A DNA stretch of 64,000 bases, taken from assembly GCF_000143765.1 (NCBI RefSeq), contig NZ_GL379773.1, forward strand, positions 62,001-126,000, given 5' to 3'. Origin of the DNA: Sphingobacterium spiritivorum ATCC 33861 (lineage in GTDB: Bacteria > Bacteroidota > Bacteroidia > Sphingobacteriales > Sphingobacteriaceae). The translations under genes and the position numbers were made by a program. Positions within the stretch are counted from its first letter, which is position 1; each line of letters starts with the position of its first letter. This document shows, one piece after another, positions 52,225 through 61,599 of the stretch. The notes under the pieces were generated by a model. It searched no databases and was not told the origin of the DNA. It saw only the letters and a list, made by a program, of their open reading frames with translations.

Positions 52225-53136
52225 TTAAAATAATTTTTCCGGATAAGCTCCGTCCGCTACAAGCTTAGAGATGCTTTCCTGAACGATCTCTTTATCTTCT
52301 TTATATGTTACTCCAAACCATTTGGATGAAGTCGGAATTACTTTAAAGTCTGTCTGTCCTGTCTGTACCAGTGCATCTGCTACAGAAGGGATAAAGAATT
52401 CTGATTTAGGATCATCCGCATTTTCTTCCACAAATGTATGGAACATTTTTTCAGCCTGCTCAAATACTAATGGTGTGAAACCCCAGAAGTTCATAGAAAC
52501 ACGGCTATTCGGATCCAGCTCTGTCTCTACTCCGTTTTCTTCAAAAACGATTTTCTTCTCCCCATCGATATCCTTATAATAGATCTTTGTACGCTCTGTC
52601 ACACTCTTCATATGACCTGAGTCCGAGACTTCGCAGACACCTCTGGATACATATCCGTGATCGGACAAAGTGTTATCTACACGGAATCCCATGAGAGCCA
52701 TTTGCTTATCCGTCACTTCTGTTGTAAGGAATTCCGCCATCTTCACAAAGGAATCCGTTCCGTAGAAATCATCCGCATTGATAACACAAAAAGGCCCATT
52801 GATCTGATTTTTTGCACTTAATACTGCGTGTGCCGTACCCCACGGTTTAGAGCGCTCTATCTCTCTATCTATTCCAAATTTCTTTAAATCGAAATCCTGA
52901 AAGGCGTAATCAACTTCAATCTTACCGCTCAACTTAGCGTCAAAGACTTCTCTCATTTTATCAAGAAATTCTTCTCTGATAATAAACACGACTTTTCCGA
53001 ATCCGGCTTTGATCGCATCATAGATAGAATAATCAATAATAGTCTCGCCGTGAGGACCAAAACCATCAATTTGTTTTAAAGAACCGTAGCGACTAGCCAT
53101 TCCCGCAGCTAATATCAATAAAGTTGGTTTACCCAT
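52225..53136 (-). CDS. sugar-phosphate nucleotidyltransferase-like protein
   Basis: The 303-residue protein has the NTP-transferase fold: the N-terminal LLILAAGMASRYGSLKQIDG is the nucleotide-binding loop, followed by GETIIDYSIYDAIKAGFGKV and the metal-site NADDFYGTDSF. It resembles glucose-1-phosphate nucleotidyltransferases but lacks the left-handed helix of acyltransferase fusions. The product may be an activated sugar or a phosphocholine-type head group. It is a single-gene unit with its own terminator. Confidence 0.9.
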   Translation of the reverse strand: MGKPTLLILAAGMASRYGSLKQIDGFGPHGETIIDYSIYDAIKAGFGKVVFIIREEFLDKMREVFDAKLSGKIEVDYAFQDFDLKKFGIDREIERSKPWGTAHAVLSAKNQINGPFCVINADDFYGTDSFVKMAEFLTTEVTDKQMALMGFRVDNTLSDHGYVSRGVCEVSDSGHMKSVTERTKIYYKDIDGEKKIVFEENGVETELDPNSRVSMNFWGFTPLVFEQAEKMFHTFVEENADDPKSEFFIPSVADALVQTGQTDFKVIPTSSKWFGVTYKEDKEIVQESISKLVADGAYPEKLF

Positions 53137-53203
53137 ATTTTTTATTATAGTTTACAAGTTGAAAATAACAGTGTTACTGAAAGTTGCAAAGATACAATTT
53201 CTA

Positions 53204-54745
53204 TCATTTTTTCTTTAGAAAAGCTGTTAAAAGTCCGTTAGCCAGTTTACTTAGTAACTTTACTCCTTCTCTGGCCAATGTAGTGGTGGCTGTTTTCTGT
53301 GCTGCCTCCAGTGGTGTCTGTCTTCTGGAAGCTGGACGCCCCGATGCTGACTGCGCTTTGGCAGCCTCCTGCTGAGCCTTAGCCCGTTGTGCTTCTTCCA
53401 TTTTTTCTTCAATGATTTCTTCAGCACTCCGGTTATTGACAGACTCTTTATATTTTTGCAGTAAAGGCGAATTATTGATAATGTCCGTGTAGGTCTGTGG
53501 ATCTACAGGTCCCATTACAGAGCGCGGACCTATCATATGTGTAGCGACTACTTCCGTAGGAATACCCTTATCATTCAATACAGTGATCATGGCTTGTCCT
53601 GTACCTAAAGAAGTAAGAATTTTATCTATCTCATAAAATTCAGAATGCGGATATGTCTTTACAGTCTTCCGCAGTGCTTCGGCATCATTAGGCGTAAATG
53701 CCCGCAGAGCATGTTGTACGCGATTTCCCAATTGACCAAGAACTGTTTCCGGTACATCAGTTGCAGCCTGCGTACAGAAGAATACACCTACCCCCTTTGA
53801 CCGTATTAACCTTATAATCTGCTCTACCTGAGAAAGGAATGCTTTAGAAGCACCGTTAAACAATAAATGAGCTTCATCAAAGAAAAATACAAGTTTTGGT
53901 CTGTCCAGATCACCTACTTCCGGAAGATTTTTAAAAAGTTGTGCAAGGAGACTTAATAAAAATGTGGAAAATAACAAAGGCTGATCCTGTACATCAGAAA
54001 TATTCAAAAGACTGATAACGCCCTTACCGTCTATTTTCTGGAACAAATCCTGAATTTCAAATTCCTTCTCTCCGAAAATATGGGCCAATCCTTGCTGCTC
54101 GATGGCAACTATTTTTCTCAATATCGTACCTGAGGTAGCTGAACTGATACGGCCATAATCATTACTGATTTCTGCTGCTCCTGGTCCATCTGAAAGATAA
54201 GTAAGTAATTTTTTCAAATCAACAAGGTCTACTAACGGCATTTGCTTATCGCCGGCATATTTGAATATGGCCGCTAATACACCCGACTGTGTTTCATTCA
54301 GATCCAGAATACGGGACAAAAGTACCGGCCCGAAGTCTTCTATAGTGATCCGCATCGGAATCCCTTTATTGCCACTGAGAGAATAGAGTTCTACGGGGAA
54401 ATTTTGCGGTTGAAAAGGGTAAGCAATAGCCTGCCCTCTTTCCTCCAGTGCAGGATTAGATTTTCCTTCCTGAGCAAAGCCTGATAAATCTCCTTTCACA
54501 TCCAGCATAAATACCGGAACCTGTTCATTGGAAAGTTGCTCTGCAATGAGTTGTAAGGTCCTTGTCTTACCGGTACCTGTAGCACCTGCAATCAGACCAT
54601 GTCTGTTCATCATCTTCAGCGCTAGGTTTACTTTTGCTTCAGCGACGATCTCTCCATTGAAAATTCCTGCCCCCAGGAAAATAAAAGCTCCCTTTGGTTG
54701 ATAAGAGGCTGTAATCTTTTCAATAAATTGTTCCTTTGTTGCCAT
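53204..54745 (-). CDS. HerA-like ATPase (DUF853, YjgR-like)
   Basis: The 513-residue protein matches the DUF853 group of HerA/FtsK-like ATPases. Walker A is GATGTGKTRTL near residue 55 and Walker B is LVFFFDEAHLLF near residue 290, with FFCTQAATDVPETVLGQLG as the sensor region. A charged coiled coil rich in Glu, Ala and Gln (EEIIEEKMEEAQRAKAQQEA) precedes the C-terminus. Members are predicted to pump DNA or proteins, but YjgR has no firm role, and no NurA partner is present here. Confidence 0.93.
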   Translation of the reverse strand: MATKEQFIEKITASYQPKGAFIFLGAGIFNGEIVAEAKVNLALKMMNRHGLIAGATGTGKTRTLQLIAEQLSNEQVPVFMLDVKGDLSGFAQEGKSNPALEERGQAIAYPFQPQNFPVELYSLSGNKGIPMRITIEDFGPVLLSRILDLNETQSGVLAAIFKYAGDKQMPLVDLVDLKKLLTYLSDGPGAAEISNDYGRISSATSGTILRKIVAIEQQGLAHIFGEKEFEIQDLFQKIDGKGVISLLNISDVQDQPLLFSTFLLSLLAQLFKNLPEVGDLDRPKLVFFFDEAHLLFNGASKAFLSQVEQIIRLIRSKGVGVFFCTQAATDVPETVLGQLGNRVQHALRAFTPNDAEALRKTVKTYPHSEFYEIDKILTSLGTGQAMITVLNDKGIPTEVVATHMIGPRSVMGPVDPQTYTDIINNSPLLQKYKESVNNRSAEEIIEEKMEEAQRAKAQQEAAKAQSASGRPASRRQTPLEAAQKTATTTLAREGVKLLSKLANGLLTAFLKKK

Positions 54746-54963
54746 AAAAATTCTATTCTTCTATCTCCGGTTATTATGTGAAGATAAGATAGTTTACGGA
54801 CTATATCAAAGATCGTGCAAAAAGCTTCCAATAGAATTTTGTATCTGAAAAGTCATCTTTTGCAAAATTTATGTTATAAAAAGTGATTTATTTAGTCTTT
54901 AATTTTGTTTTTTATTTTTTTCGCCTATTTTTGTGTTGTTAGTATAAAGTAACACGAACCATA

Positions 54964-55302
54964 ATGTTTAGCAGAAAGCACAGAAAAGTATCAGCATTAA
55001 TTTGCTTTTTCATCTTCTTCACGAAGATGGTGATTTCTGCTACACCTATCTTTTCTTCTTCTGTTGACAAAGATCACATCCTGCAAGTCGTACTACAGAT
55101 TGAGATTGAGAATAACGCAAAAGCGCCTTCTCAGGCAGAAGATCATCAGGATAGTGGTTCTAAATATTTCAGTGGAACTGCTGACATTACAACATTCTCC
55201 TGCCCGGAGACTGTTGTTAAAAACAATGAATTCCACTTTTGGGATGAAAAACACATTTGTGCCTTTCATCCTTCTGTACCCACCCCTCCGCCTAACTGTT
55301 AA
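54964..55302 (+). CDS. small exported protein of unknown function, 112 aa
   Basis: A signal-like N-terminus (KVSALICFFIFFTKMVISAT) is followed by a short, low-complexity chain with two cysteines near the end (FSCPETVV, HICAFHPSVPTPPPNC). No family is recognised. It lies 88 bp upstream of the SulP transporter on the same strand. The composition resembles small variable exported proteins often seen before transporters in Sphingobacteriaceae, but I cannot support a function. Confidence 0.6.
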   Translation: MFSRKHRKVSALICFFIFFTKMVISATPIFSSSVDKDHILQVVLQIEIENNAKAPSQAEDHQDSGSKYFSGTADITTFSCPETVVKNNEFHFWDEKHICAFHPSVPTPPPNC

Positions 55303-55390
55303 TCAACTATCGCATTAGTTGAGCTGAGCACCTGTATCCGGGTCTCAGGCTATTATCATTAGATTTTTTTAACAGTAAAACACCATTTTT

Positions 55391-56926
55391 ATGTTTGGTA
55401 CACGTATGTCTGCTTTTCTAAAACTATCGAAAAGAGACTTAAAATATGATTTCCCTTCAAGTATTGTCGTATTTTTAGTGGCTTTGCCATTATGTCTTGG
55501 TATCGCCATGGCATCGGGAGCACCTCTTTTTGCAGGCATCTTGACGGGAATAATCGGAGGTATTGTAGTAGCCTCCATCAGTAAATCACCTCTTAGTGTC
55601 AGTGGTCCGGCCGCAGGTCTGACTGTGATTGTACTTGGTGCAATCCAGCAACTGGGCGCTTATGAGACATTCTTATTAGCTGTAGTAATTGCCGGAATTA
55701 TACAATTGATTCTGGGTATCGTGAAAGCAGGTATGATCGGAAATTATTTTCCTTCCTCTGTTATCATTGGTATGCTTGCAGCAATTGGTATCACTATTAT
55801 CCTCAAACAAATTCCATTAGCGATGGGACTAACGGAAAAACATGCCTTTGAAATGGATAACGGTGGAGGTGTTGCTGCGTTTGCAGATACATTACTGGAT
55901 TCTATTAATTATGGCGCATTGATCATCTGTCTGCTTTCATTGGCGATTCTGATCTATTGGCCTAAACTTCCGAAGGTAAACAAAATTCCGGCACCTCTGT
56001 TAGTTGTAGCTGTGGGACTTGGTTTAGCGATGGCATTTCAGGGCACTTCCTTTCAGTTAAGTCAGGCACAACTTGTGACTGTACCTGTTGTAGGGTCGTT
56101 TTCAGAATTTACAGGCCTATTTACGCTACCGGATTTCTCTCAGATCGTAAATAAAGAGGTTTGGATCGTAGCTTTTACAATTGCTATCATTGCCAGTCTG
56201 GAGACCCTCCTTAGCATAGAGGCTGTAGATAAAATAGATCCGTTCAAACGCAATACACCAACTAACAGGGAGCTGATTGCACAAGGTGTAGGTAATATGG
56301 CCAGTGGTATGCTGGGTGGTCTTCCTATGACTTCGGTAATCGTACGTTCTTCTGCCAATGTAAATGCAGGTGGACGCACACGTCAGTCTGCGATGTTACA
56401 CGGTTTATGGTTATTTATAGCCTTATTAGCCATACCTACTGTATTGAACATGATTCCACTGTCTTGTCTTGCCGCTATTCTATTGCATACTGGTTACAAG
56501 TTAGCAAAGCCGGCTCTTTTCAAAGAGATGTATGTCAAAGGTTGGGATCAGTTTATTCCTTTCTTCATGACAATCGCTGTAGTGGTATTTACAGATTTGT
56601 TGACCGGAGTTGGTGTAGGTATCGTAGTAGCAACGTTTTATATCCTGAAAGCAAATATGAAAAATGCATTCAAATTTGATATTATCAAACAGGATGACAA
56701 CGAGAAGGCTGTAATTACACTTGCCGAAGAAGTTACGTTTCTCAATAAAGTGCCGATTCAGCAAAAATTATACAGTTTACCCAAGAACATTGATAAAATC
56801 GAAATTAATGGGTCACAAAGTAAATTCATTGATAAAGACGTCATTGAGGTCATTAAAGACTTCCAGCAAAATGCGATTAGTAAAGGGCGGGATATTCAAT
56901 TAACAGATATAGTTTATAAAAAATAA
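55391..56926 (+). CDS. SulP family anion transporter (probable bicarbonate transporter)
   Basis: SulP proteins carry sulfate, bicarbonate or other anions. The 511-residue protein has the full membrane domain: DFPSSIVVFLVALPLCLGIA, SVSGPAAGLTVIVLGAIQQL, SLETLLSIEAVDKIDPFKRN and MLGGLPMTSVIVRSSANVNA. The cytoplasmic STAS part is short (about 75 residues from DDNEKAVITLAEEV). The carbonic anhydrase gene follows 70 bp later, which points to bicarbonate uptake rather than sulfate. Cation coupling cannot be told. Confidence 0.94.
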   Translation: MFGTRMSAFLKLSKRDLKYDFPSSIVVFLVALPLCLGIAMASGAPLFAGILTGIIGGIVVASISKSPLSVSGPAAGLTVIVLGAIQQLGAYETFLLAVVIAGIIQLILGIVKAGMIGNYFPSSVIIGMLAAIGITIILKQIPLAMGLTEKHAFEMDNGGGVAAFADTLLDSINYGALIICLLSLAILIYWPKLPKVNKIPAPLLVVAVGLGLAMAFQGTSFQLSQAQLVTVPVVGSFSEFTGLFTLPDFSQIVNKEVWIVAFTIAIIASLETLLSIEAVDKIDPFKRNTPTNRELIAQGVGNMASGMLGGLPMTSVIVRSSANVNAGGRTRQSAMLHGLWLFIALLAIPTVLNMIPLSCLAAILLHTGYKLAKPALFKEMYVKGWDQFIPFFMTIAVVVFTDLLTGVGVGIVVATFYILKANMKNAFKFDIIKQDDNEKAVITLAEEVTFLNKVPIQQKLYSLPKNIDKIEINGSQSKFIDKDVIEVIKDFQQNAISKGRDIQLTDIVYKK

Positions 56927-56996
56927 AACATTTAATTACCGAGATTTGTATATATCAAAGCGGTAAATTTTCACGAAGTAATTTCAAATATCAACA

Positions 56997-57644
56997 ATGG
57001 AAAATAAAGATTTAAAGTTAGGATTCGACAAAATTTTAGATGGCAACAAGGAGTGGATGGACTTTGTTAAAAACGACACCTCCGGCCGATTTCAACAACT
57101 GGCAAAAGGACAAAATCCGGAAATTCTCTGGATAGGCTGTGCAGATAGCCGTGTTCCAGCTAATGAGCTTACCGGTACAAAACCGGGAGAAGTATTCGTG
57201 CACCGTAACATTGCCAACGTATGTGTACACTCTGATATGAATATGTTGAGCGTATTAGACTATGCCGTCAATGTTCTTAAAGTAAAACATGTAATCGTGG
57301 CAGGTCACTATGGATGTGGTGGTGTGGCAGCATCTCTGAGCCGTAAACAATTTGGTGTCATAGATAACTGGTTATGCCATATCAAGGATGTATACCGTTT
57401 ACATGCTGCTGAAATCGATTCAATCCAGGATCCTGAACAAAAAACAAATCGTCTGGTTGAACTCAATGTTGTAGAACAGGTATTCAATCTTTGTACGACA
57501 TCTATTGTACAGAATGCATGGAAAGAACGTGATGACTTAGCCGTACACGGTATGGTCATCAATATTGGCTCCGGAGAGCTGATCGATCTTGACACCACAT
57601 TCACAAACAATGAATCTTTAGGAAAAGTGTTTGCCTACTCTTAA
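56997..57644 (+). CDS. beta-class carbonic anhydrase
   Basis: The enzyme interconverts CO2 and bicarbonate. The 215-residue protein has all zinc ligands: Cys48 and Asp50 in IGCADSRVPANE, then His103 and Cys106 in AGHYGCGGV. VHRNIANVCVHSD and NWLCHIKDVYRLH fit the plant-type (Can) subgroup. No signal peptide. It follows the SulP transporter gene by 70 bp, so the pair probably supplies bicarbonate for carboxylation and pH balance. A bidirectional terminator follows. Confidence 0.97.
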   Translation: MENKDLKLGFDKILDGNKEWMDFVKNDTSGRFQQLAKGQNPEILWIGCADSRVPANELTGTKPGEVFVHRNIANVCVHSDMNMLSVLDYAVNVLKVKHVIVAGHYGCGGVAASLSRKQFGVIDNWLCHIKDVYRLHAAEIDSIQDPEQKTNRLVELNVVEQVFNLCTTSIVQNAWKERDDLAVHGMVINIGSGELIDLDTTFTNNESLGKVFAYS

Positions 57645-57651
57645 CTAAATC

Positions 57652-57680
57652 AAAAGGAGATCCGAATCGGATCTCCTTTT
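57652..57680. terminator. bidirectional terminator after the carbonic anhydrase gene
   Basis: AAAAGGAGATCC (57652-57663) and GGATCTCCTTTT (57669-57680) form a perfect 12-bp stem with a 5-base loop, followed by TTATT, 7 bp past the stop. Confidence 0.94.
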
Positions 57681-57683
57681 TTA

Positions 57684-58958
57684 TTACCTGATTATTTTAC
57701 CTGACTGATCTGTCCGTACCACAAAAGGTTTACAGTATTTATCTACAATAACAGCAAACTGATATTTGCTTACAGTTTTATTACCGTCATACTCTCCTTC
57801 AAATTTTAATTTTTTATGCCAGTCCTGTATGATCTGTTTATCCAGTTCATCCCCCCTCTGACTGACATACTTAATCAGACTCAAAAGGTCTTTCCATTTT
57901 AGAATATCTCCACCATTATCCAAAAACCAGATCTGACTTCGGGAATACAACTGATTAAATACAGGTTTGATTTCTTCAAACCGTACGCTATCTTCTCCGT
58001 TTAACAGATATCTTCCTTCTTTGAATTCGCCTTTTAATATCCCTGCAAGACCAAATTTTTGTAAACCCGAAGCATGCACATCGTCCACCGGAATATCCTC
58101 ATAAGGAATGATCTTGGCTCCATACTGTAGTAATTCATCCTGCAACTTCCGGATATCTATTTGACCTGCATCCGTTTTGAAAAATGCACAATATGCTGCC
58201 ATAGCACCCAGCGTCTGCCCAACGGCACTTCTAAACGGGATATCATCTGCAGAAGCGGACTTAAGTTTGCTGATTAACGGATTTTGAAAGTAATTATCCT
58301 TCTGGCTTTGCAAAAATACTTTCATAGGAACAGACAAAGTCTCTTCAGACAGACGTCCGCTGGCGAGAATCGTCCGTTGATCCTGAAGAGTATATGCATC
58401 CAGAGACAACCATTCTGTAGTATTAGCAACAGACAGTCCGGCTAATGCTGACAACTCATTTCCTGCAGAAAGATCCACTACAGACAACACTTCATATTTA
58501 GCTTTATCAGTTAATACAATATCCCACCGTTTACCAGCTCGTTTTAAGGATATAATCTTTTGATTTTTAATCACCCGGAGATTAGGTTCGCCGCTGATCA
58601 TTCGTTCAATACCATTCTTAAAAAGCTGAGGATTGGTATCAGTCTGTAATAACCGGGCTGATGAATCATTTTTGGGAAGAGCGGGGTTGGTAGCAAACAG
58701 CAGAGATCTCCATAATCCGGCATCCAGATTATGCTGACCGGCCAGCGTAATACTTTTTTCGGTGAGAGAAGGAACTAATGTCTGCTGATCAACAACCCAC
58801 AAAGTAGCAACTCCCGACTTTGCGCTTTGTATGGCCGAAAAAAATGCTTCAATGTCATTTCCATAAACTAACAATGTCGGTTTCTTGGTTTTTTGAGCAA
58901 AAGATAACACGGGAAGAAGCAATGCGAGCAAAATGCCTGAAAATCTGATCATAATCAA
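57684..58958 (-). CDS. exported flavoprotein-like protein with degenerate FAD motif
   Basis: The 424-residue protein has a signal peptide (FSGILLALLLPVLSFAQ). It aligns by layout with the exported FAD_oxidored/xanthan-lyase-like proteins of Bacteroidota: the strand LLVYGNDIEAFFSAIQSAKS stands where the dinucleotide loop GxGxxG should be, but the glycines are mostly lost. LSVVDLSAGNELSALAGL resembles the usual second FAD region. FAD binding is therefore doubtful, and it may be a non-catalytic relative. It is divergent from glnS and stands alone. Confidence 0.7.
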   Translation of the reverse strand: MIMIRFSGILLALLLPVLSFAQKTKKPTLLVYGNDIEAFFSAIQSAKSGVATLWVVDQQTLVPSLTEKSITLAGQHNLDAGLWRSLLFATNPALPKNDSSARLLQTDTNPQLFKNGIERMISGEPNLRVIKNQKIISLKRAGKRWDIVLTDKAKYEVLSVVDLSAGNELSALAGLSVANTTEWLSLDAYTLQDQRTILASGRLSEETLSVPMKVFLQSQKDNYFQNPLISKLKSASADDIPFRSAVGQTLGAMAAYCAFFKTDAGQIDIRKLQDELLQYGAKIIPYEDIPVDDVHASGLQKFGLAGILKGEFKEGRYLLNGEDSVRFEEIKPVFNQLYSRSQIWFLDNGGDILKWKDLLSLIKYVSQRGDELDKQIIQDWHKKLKFEGEYDGNKTVSKYQFAVIVDKYCKPFVVRTDQSGKIIR

Positions 58959-59051
58959 TACTTGTCAATTAAGGAATTAAAGATAGGAAAACCTTTGAAA
59001 TACGGGTCTTATGTGCTGTGATTAGCATATAAAAATATCATGCTTAATAGC

Positions 59052-59059
59052 TAACTTTG
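59052..59059 (+). promoter_or_regulatory. -7 box (TAACTTTG) of glnS
   Basis: TAACTTTG fits TAnnTTTG and ends 4 bp before the ATG at 59064. If used, the leader would be very short or absent. No -33 TTTG at normal spacing. Confidence 0.4.
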
Positions 59060-59063
59060 TAAC

Positions 59064-60734
59064 ATGGAAAATGAAGTAAAATCATTAAATTTTATTGAAG
59101 AGATCGTTGAGGAGGATCTTCGTACAGGCAAGCACGATGGTCGTGTATTGACCCGATTCCCTCCTGAGCCGAATGGTTACCTTCATATCGGACATGCTAA
59201 ATCCATCTGTCTGAATTTCGGATTAGCAAAGAAGTATAATGGAAAAACAAACCTTCGCTTTGACGACACTAACCCTGTGACTGAAGACACAGAGTATGTA
59301 GAAAGTATTAAAAAAGATATCCAATGGCTTGGTTTTCAATGGAACCAGGAACTATATACATCCGATTACTTCCAGCAACTTTATGATTTTGCACTCGAGC
59401 TGATCAGAAAAGGATTGGCTTATGTAGATGACAGCACTGCTGAAGAAATTGCAGCAGCAAAAGGCACACCTACCGAGCCCGGAGTACCTACACCTTACCG
59501 GGATCGTACAGTAGAGGAAAACATCACACTTTTTGAAGAGATGAGAGCCGGAAAATACAAAGAAGGTGAAAAAGTATTACGTGCAAAGATTGATCTTGCT
59601 AATCCGAATATGCATCTGCGTGATCCGCTTTTGTATCGGATCAAATTTGCTGATCATCACCGTACAGGCAATACATGGCCGATCTATCCAATGTATGACT
59701 TTGCACACGGACAAAGTGATGCGATTGAAAAGATCACCCACTCCTTGTGTACACTGGAGTTTATTCCTCACCGTCCGCTGTATGACTGGTGTATAGACAA
59801 ATTGGAGATTTACCCTTCAAAACAGTATGAATTTGCGCGACTGAACCTGAATTATACAGTTATGAGCAAGCGTAAATTGCTGCAACTGGTAAATGAAAAA
59901 CATGTTGAAGGATGGGACGATCCACGTATGCCTACCATCAGCGGTCTGCGTCGTCGCGGCTATACACCTGCCAGTATCGTAGACTTCTGTGAGCGTATTG
60001 GTATTGCTAAACGCGAAAATATTATCGATGTAAGTCTGCTGGAATTCTGTATCCGTGAAGATCTGAATAAGACAGCATGGCGCAGAATGGCAGTGTTAGA
60101 TCCTGTCAAAATGATCATCACCAACTATCCGGATGGACAGATAGAAGAACTTGAAGGAGAGAATAATCCGGAAGTAGAGGGCGGGGAAGGTTCACGTAAA
60201 ATTCCGTTCAGCAAAGAACTATGGATAGAACGTGAAGACTTTATGGAGAATGCTCCAAAAAAATTCTTCCGTTTAGGACCGGGATTATCTGTACGCCTTA
60301 AACATGCTTATATCGTGGAATGCCATGATTTTGTGAAGGATGAAAATGGTCATATAACAGAAATTCACTGTAACTATATTCCAAACTCAAAATCCGGAGA
60401 AGATACGAGTGGCCTTAAAGTAAAAGGAACGATTCATTGGGTGTCAGTACCACATGCGCAAGAAGCTGAGGTAAGACTCTATGACCGTCTGTTTAACGTA
60501 GAAAATCCTGCTGCAGAAGAGGACTTCAAATCTACCATCAATGCAGACAGTCTTAAAATTATTCCTAAAGCTTACTTAGAACCTGATATGGCAAATGCGC
60601 AATTAGGCAGAGGCTATCAGTTTATCCGATTAGGATATTATACATTAGATACCCGTTCCACTAAGGATCAGCTGGTATTTAACCGCACTGTTACCCTCAA
60701 AGACTCCTGGGCAAAAGAAGTAAAAAAAGGATAA
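59064..60734 (+). CDS. glnS: glutamine--tRNA ligase
   Basis: GlnRS charges tRNA-Gln with glutamine. The 556-residue length is normal. The class I signature HIGH is at 41-44 ([20 protein letters not shown]) and the KMSKS equivalent is VMSKRK near 269-274. [18 protein letters not shown] and GKPTEPG-like ([20 protein letters not shown]) are GlnRS-specific, which separates it from GluRS. The C-terminal anticodon-binding beta-barrels end with [18 protein letters not shown] strong terminator follows 21 bp after the stop. Confidence 0.98.
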   Translation: MENEVKSLNFIEEIVEEDLRTGKHDGRVLTRFPPEPNGYLHIGHAKSICLNFGLAKKYNGKTNLRFDDTNPVTEDTEYVESIKKDIQWLGFQWNQELYTSDYFQQLYDFALELIRKGLAYVDDSTAEEIAAAKGTPTEPGVPTPYRDRTVEENITLFEEMRAGKYKEGEKVLRAKIDLANPNMHLRDPLLYRIKFADHHRTGNTWPIYPMYDFAHGQSDAIEKITHSLCTLEFIPHRPLYDWCIDKLEIYPSKQYEFARLNLNYTVMSKRKLLQLVNEKHVEGWDDPRMPTISGLRRRGYTPASIVDFCERIGIAKRENIIDVSLLEFCIREDLNKTAWRRMAVLDPVKMIITNYPDGQIEELEGENNPEVEGGEGSRKIPFSKELWIEREDFMENAPKKFFRLGPGLSVRLKHAYIVECHDFVKDENGHITEIHCNYIPNSKSGEDTSGLKVKGTIHWVSVPHAQEAEVRLYDRLFNVENPAAEEDFKSTINADSLKIIPKAYLEPDMANAQLGRGYQFIRLGYYTLDTRSTKDQLVFNRTVTLKDSWAKEVKKG

Positions 60735-60755
60735 CCATATCTATACATTTTTAAA

Positions 60756-60793
60756 AAAAAGTCCTGTTCTGCGAAAGAAGAACAGGACTTTTT
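60756..60793 (+). terminator. terminator of glnS
   Basis: AAAAAGTCCTGTTCT (60756-60770) and AGAACAGGACTTTTT (60779-60793) form a perfect 15-bp stem with an 8-base loop and a T run. Confidence 0.95.
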
Positions 60794-60934
60794 CATGCTA
60801 CCTATCTGCATTATTCTCTTTCCTTTTCCAAAACACAAAATTGTCTCTGCACTTATTTTAATTCCTGATTCCGATCATATTTTTAAGCTCCTGTGCTACT
60901 TAGATTTGAAGTAGTTAAACAAATATTATATGCT

Positions 60935-61522
60935 ATGAAAAAGTTATTATTCTCAATTATTGCAATGTTACTTATCGGCGCCACAGTTGCTCAGGCTCAG
61001 GGATTCAAAGGAAAATGGTTTATCATGGGTGAGGCTGGTTATTCCACTCAATCGGATGGTAATATCCAGCATTACAGTGTACTTCCGGTTGTAGGTACAT
61101 TCGTTGCACCTACGACTGCAATTGGTCTGGGGGTAGGATATTTAGGGCAGAAAGATAAAACTGTCCCTGATGTTGTCGGCAAAGAAGAGGCATTCATCGT
61201 ACAACCATTGGCCCGGAAATATTGGGGTATCACGGACAACTTTTTGATTTTTGGTCAGGCAGCAGTTCCTCTGACCTTCGGCAAAAATAGCATTGACGCA
61301 AATGGAGTCAAAACAGACAGCAAATTCACCGGATATGGTGTACAGTTATCTCCCGGGATAGATTATTTTATGAGCAGTCACTTTTCAATAGAAGCATCGT
61401 TCGGATTGGTTGGCTGGTCAGCGGTAAAACCTAAGGATGGAGAAACAGCAAATGACTTTAACATCGGTGTGAATTCAGGATTTCAAAACGGAGTCAAATT
61501 CGGGCTCAAATATATCTTTTAA
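60935..61522 (+). CDS. outer membrane beta-barrel protein
   Basis: The ATG at 60935 (MKKLLFSIIAMLLIGATVAQ) starts a clear signal peptide, giving 195 residues. An upstream in-frame codon would precede it with no signal. The mature part is a run of amphipathic strands (WFIMGEAGYSTQSDGNIQHY, TTAIGLGVGYLGQKD, NFLIFGQAAVPLTFG, YGVQLSPGIDYFMSSHFSIE, GVKFGLKYIF at the end) with the C-terminal aromatic typical of barrels inserted by BAM. It resembles small OmpA-membrane-domain-like porins. Function unknown. Confidence 0.88.
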   Translation: MKKLLFSIIAMLLIGATVAQAQGFKGKWFIMGEAGYSTQSDGNIQHYSVLPVVGTFVAPTTAIGLGVGYLGQKDKTVPDVVGKEEAFIVQPLARKYWGITDNFLIFGQAAVPLTFGKNSIDANGVKTDSKFTGYGVQLSPGIDYFMSSHFSIEASFGLVGWSAVKPKDGETANDFNIGVNSGFQNGVKFGLKYIF

Positions 61523-61546
61523 CCCCCAGCAACCTATTTAACAAGT

Positions 61547-61575
61547 AAGGCCTGTATATGTAATATGCAGGCCTT
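61547..61575. terminator. bidirectional terminator between barrel gene and metF
   Basis: AAGGCCTGTAT (61547-61557) and ATGCAGGCCTT (61565-61575) pair over 11 bp with one wobble, followed by CTCTTTTG. It lies between convergent stops. Confidence 0.82.
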
Positions 61576-61599
61576 CTCTTTTGTTGATTTAAAACACAT

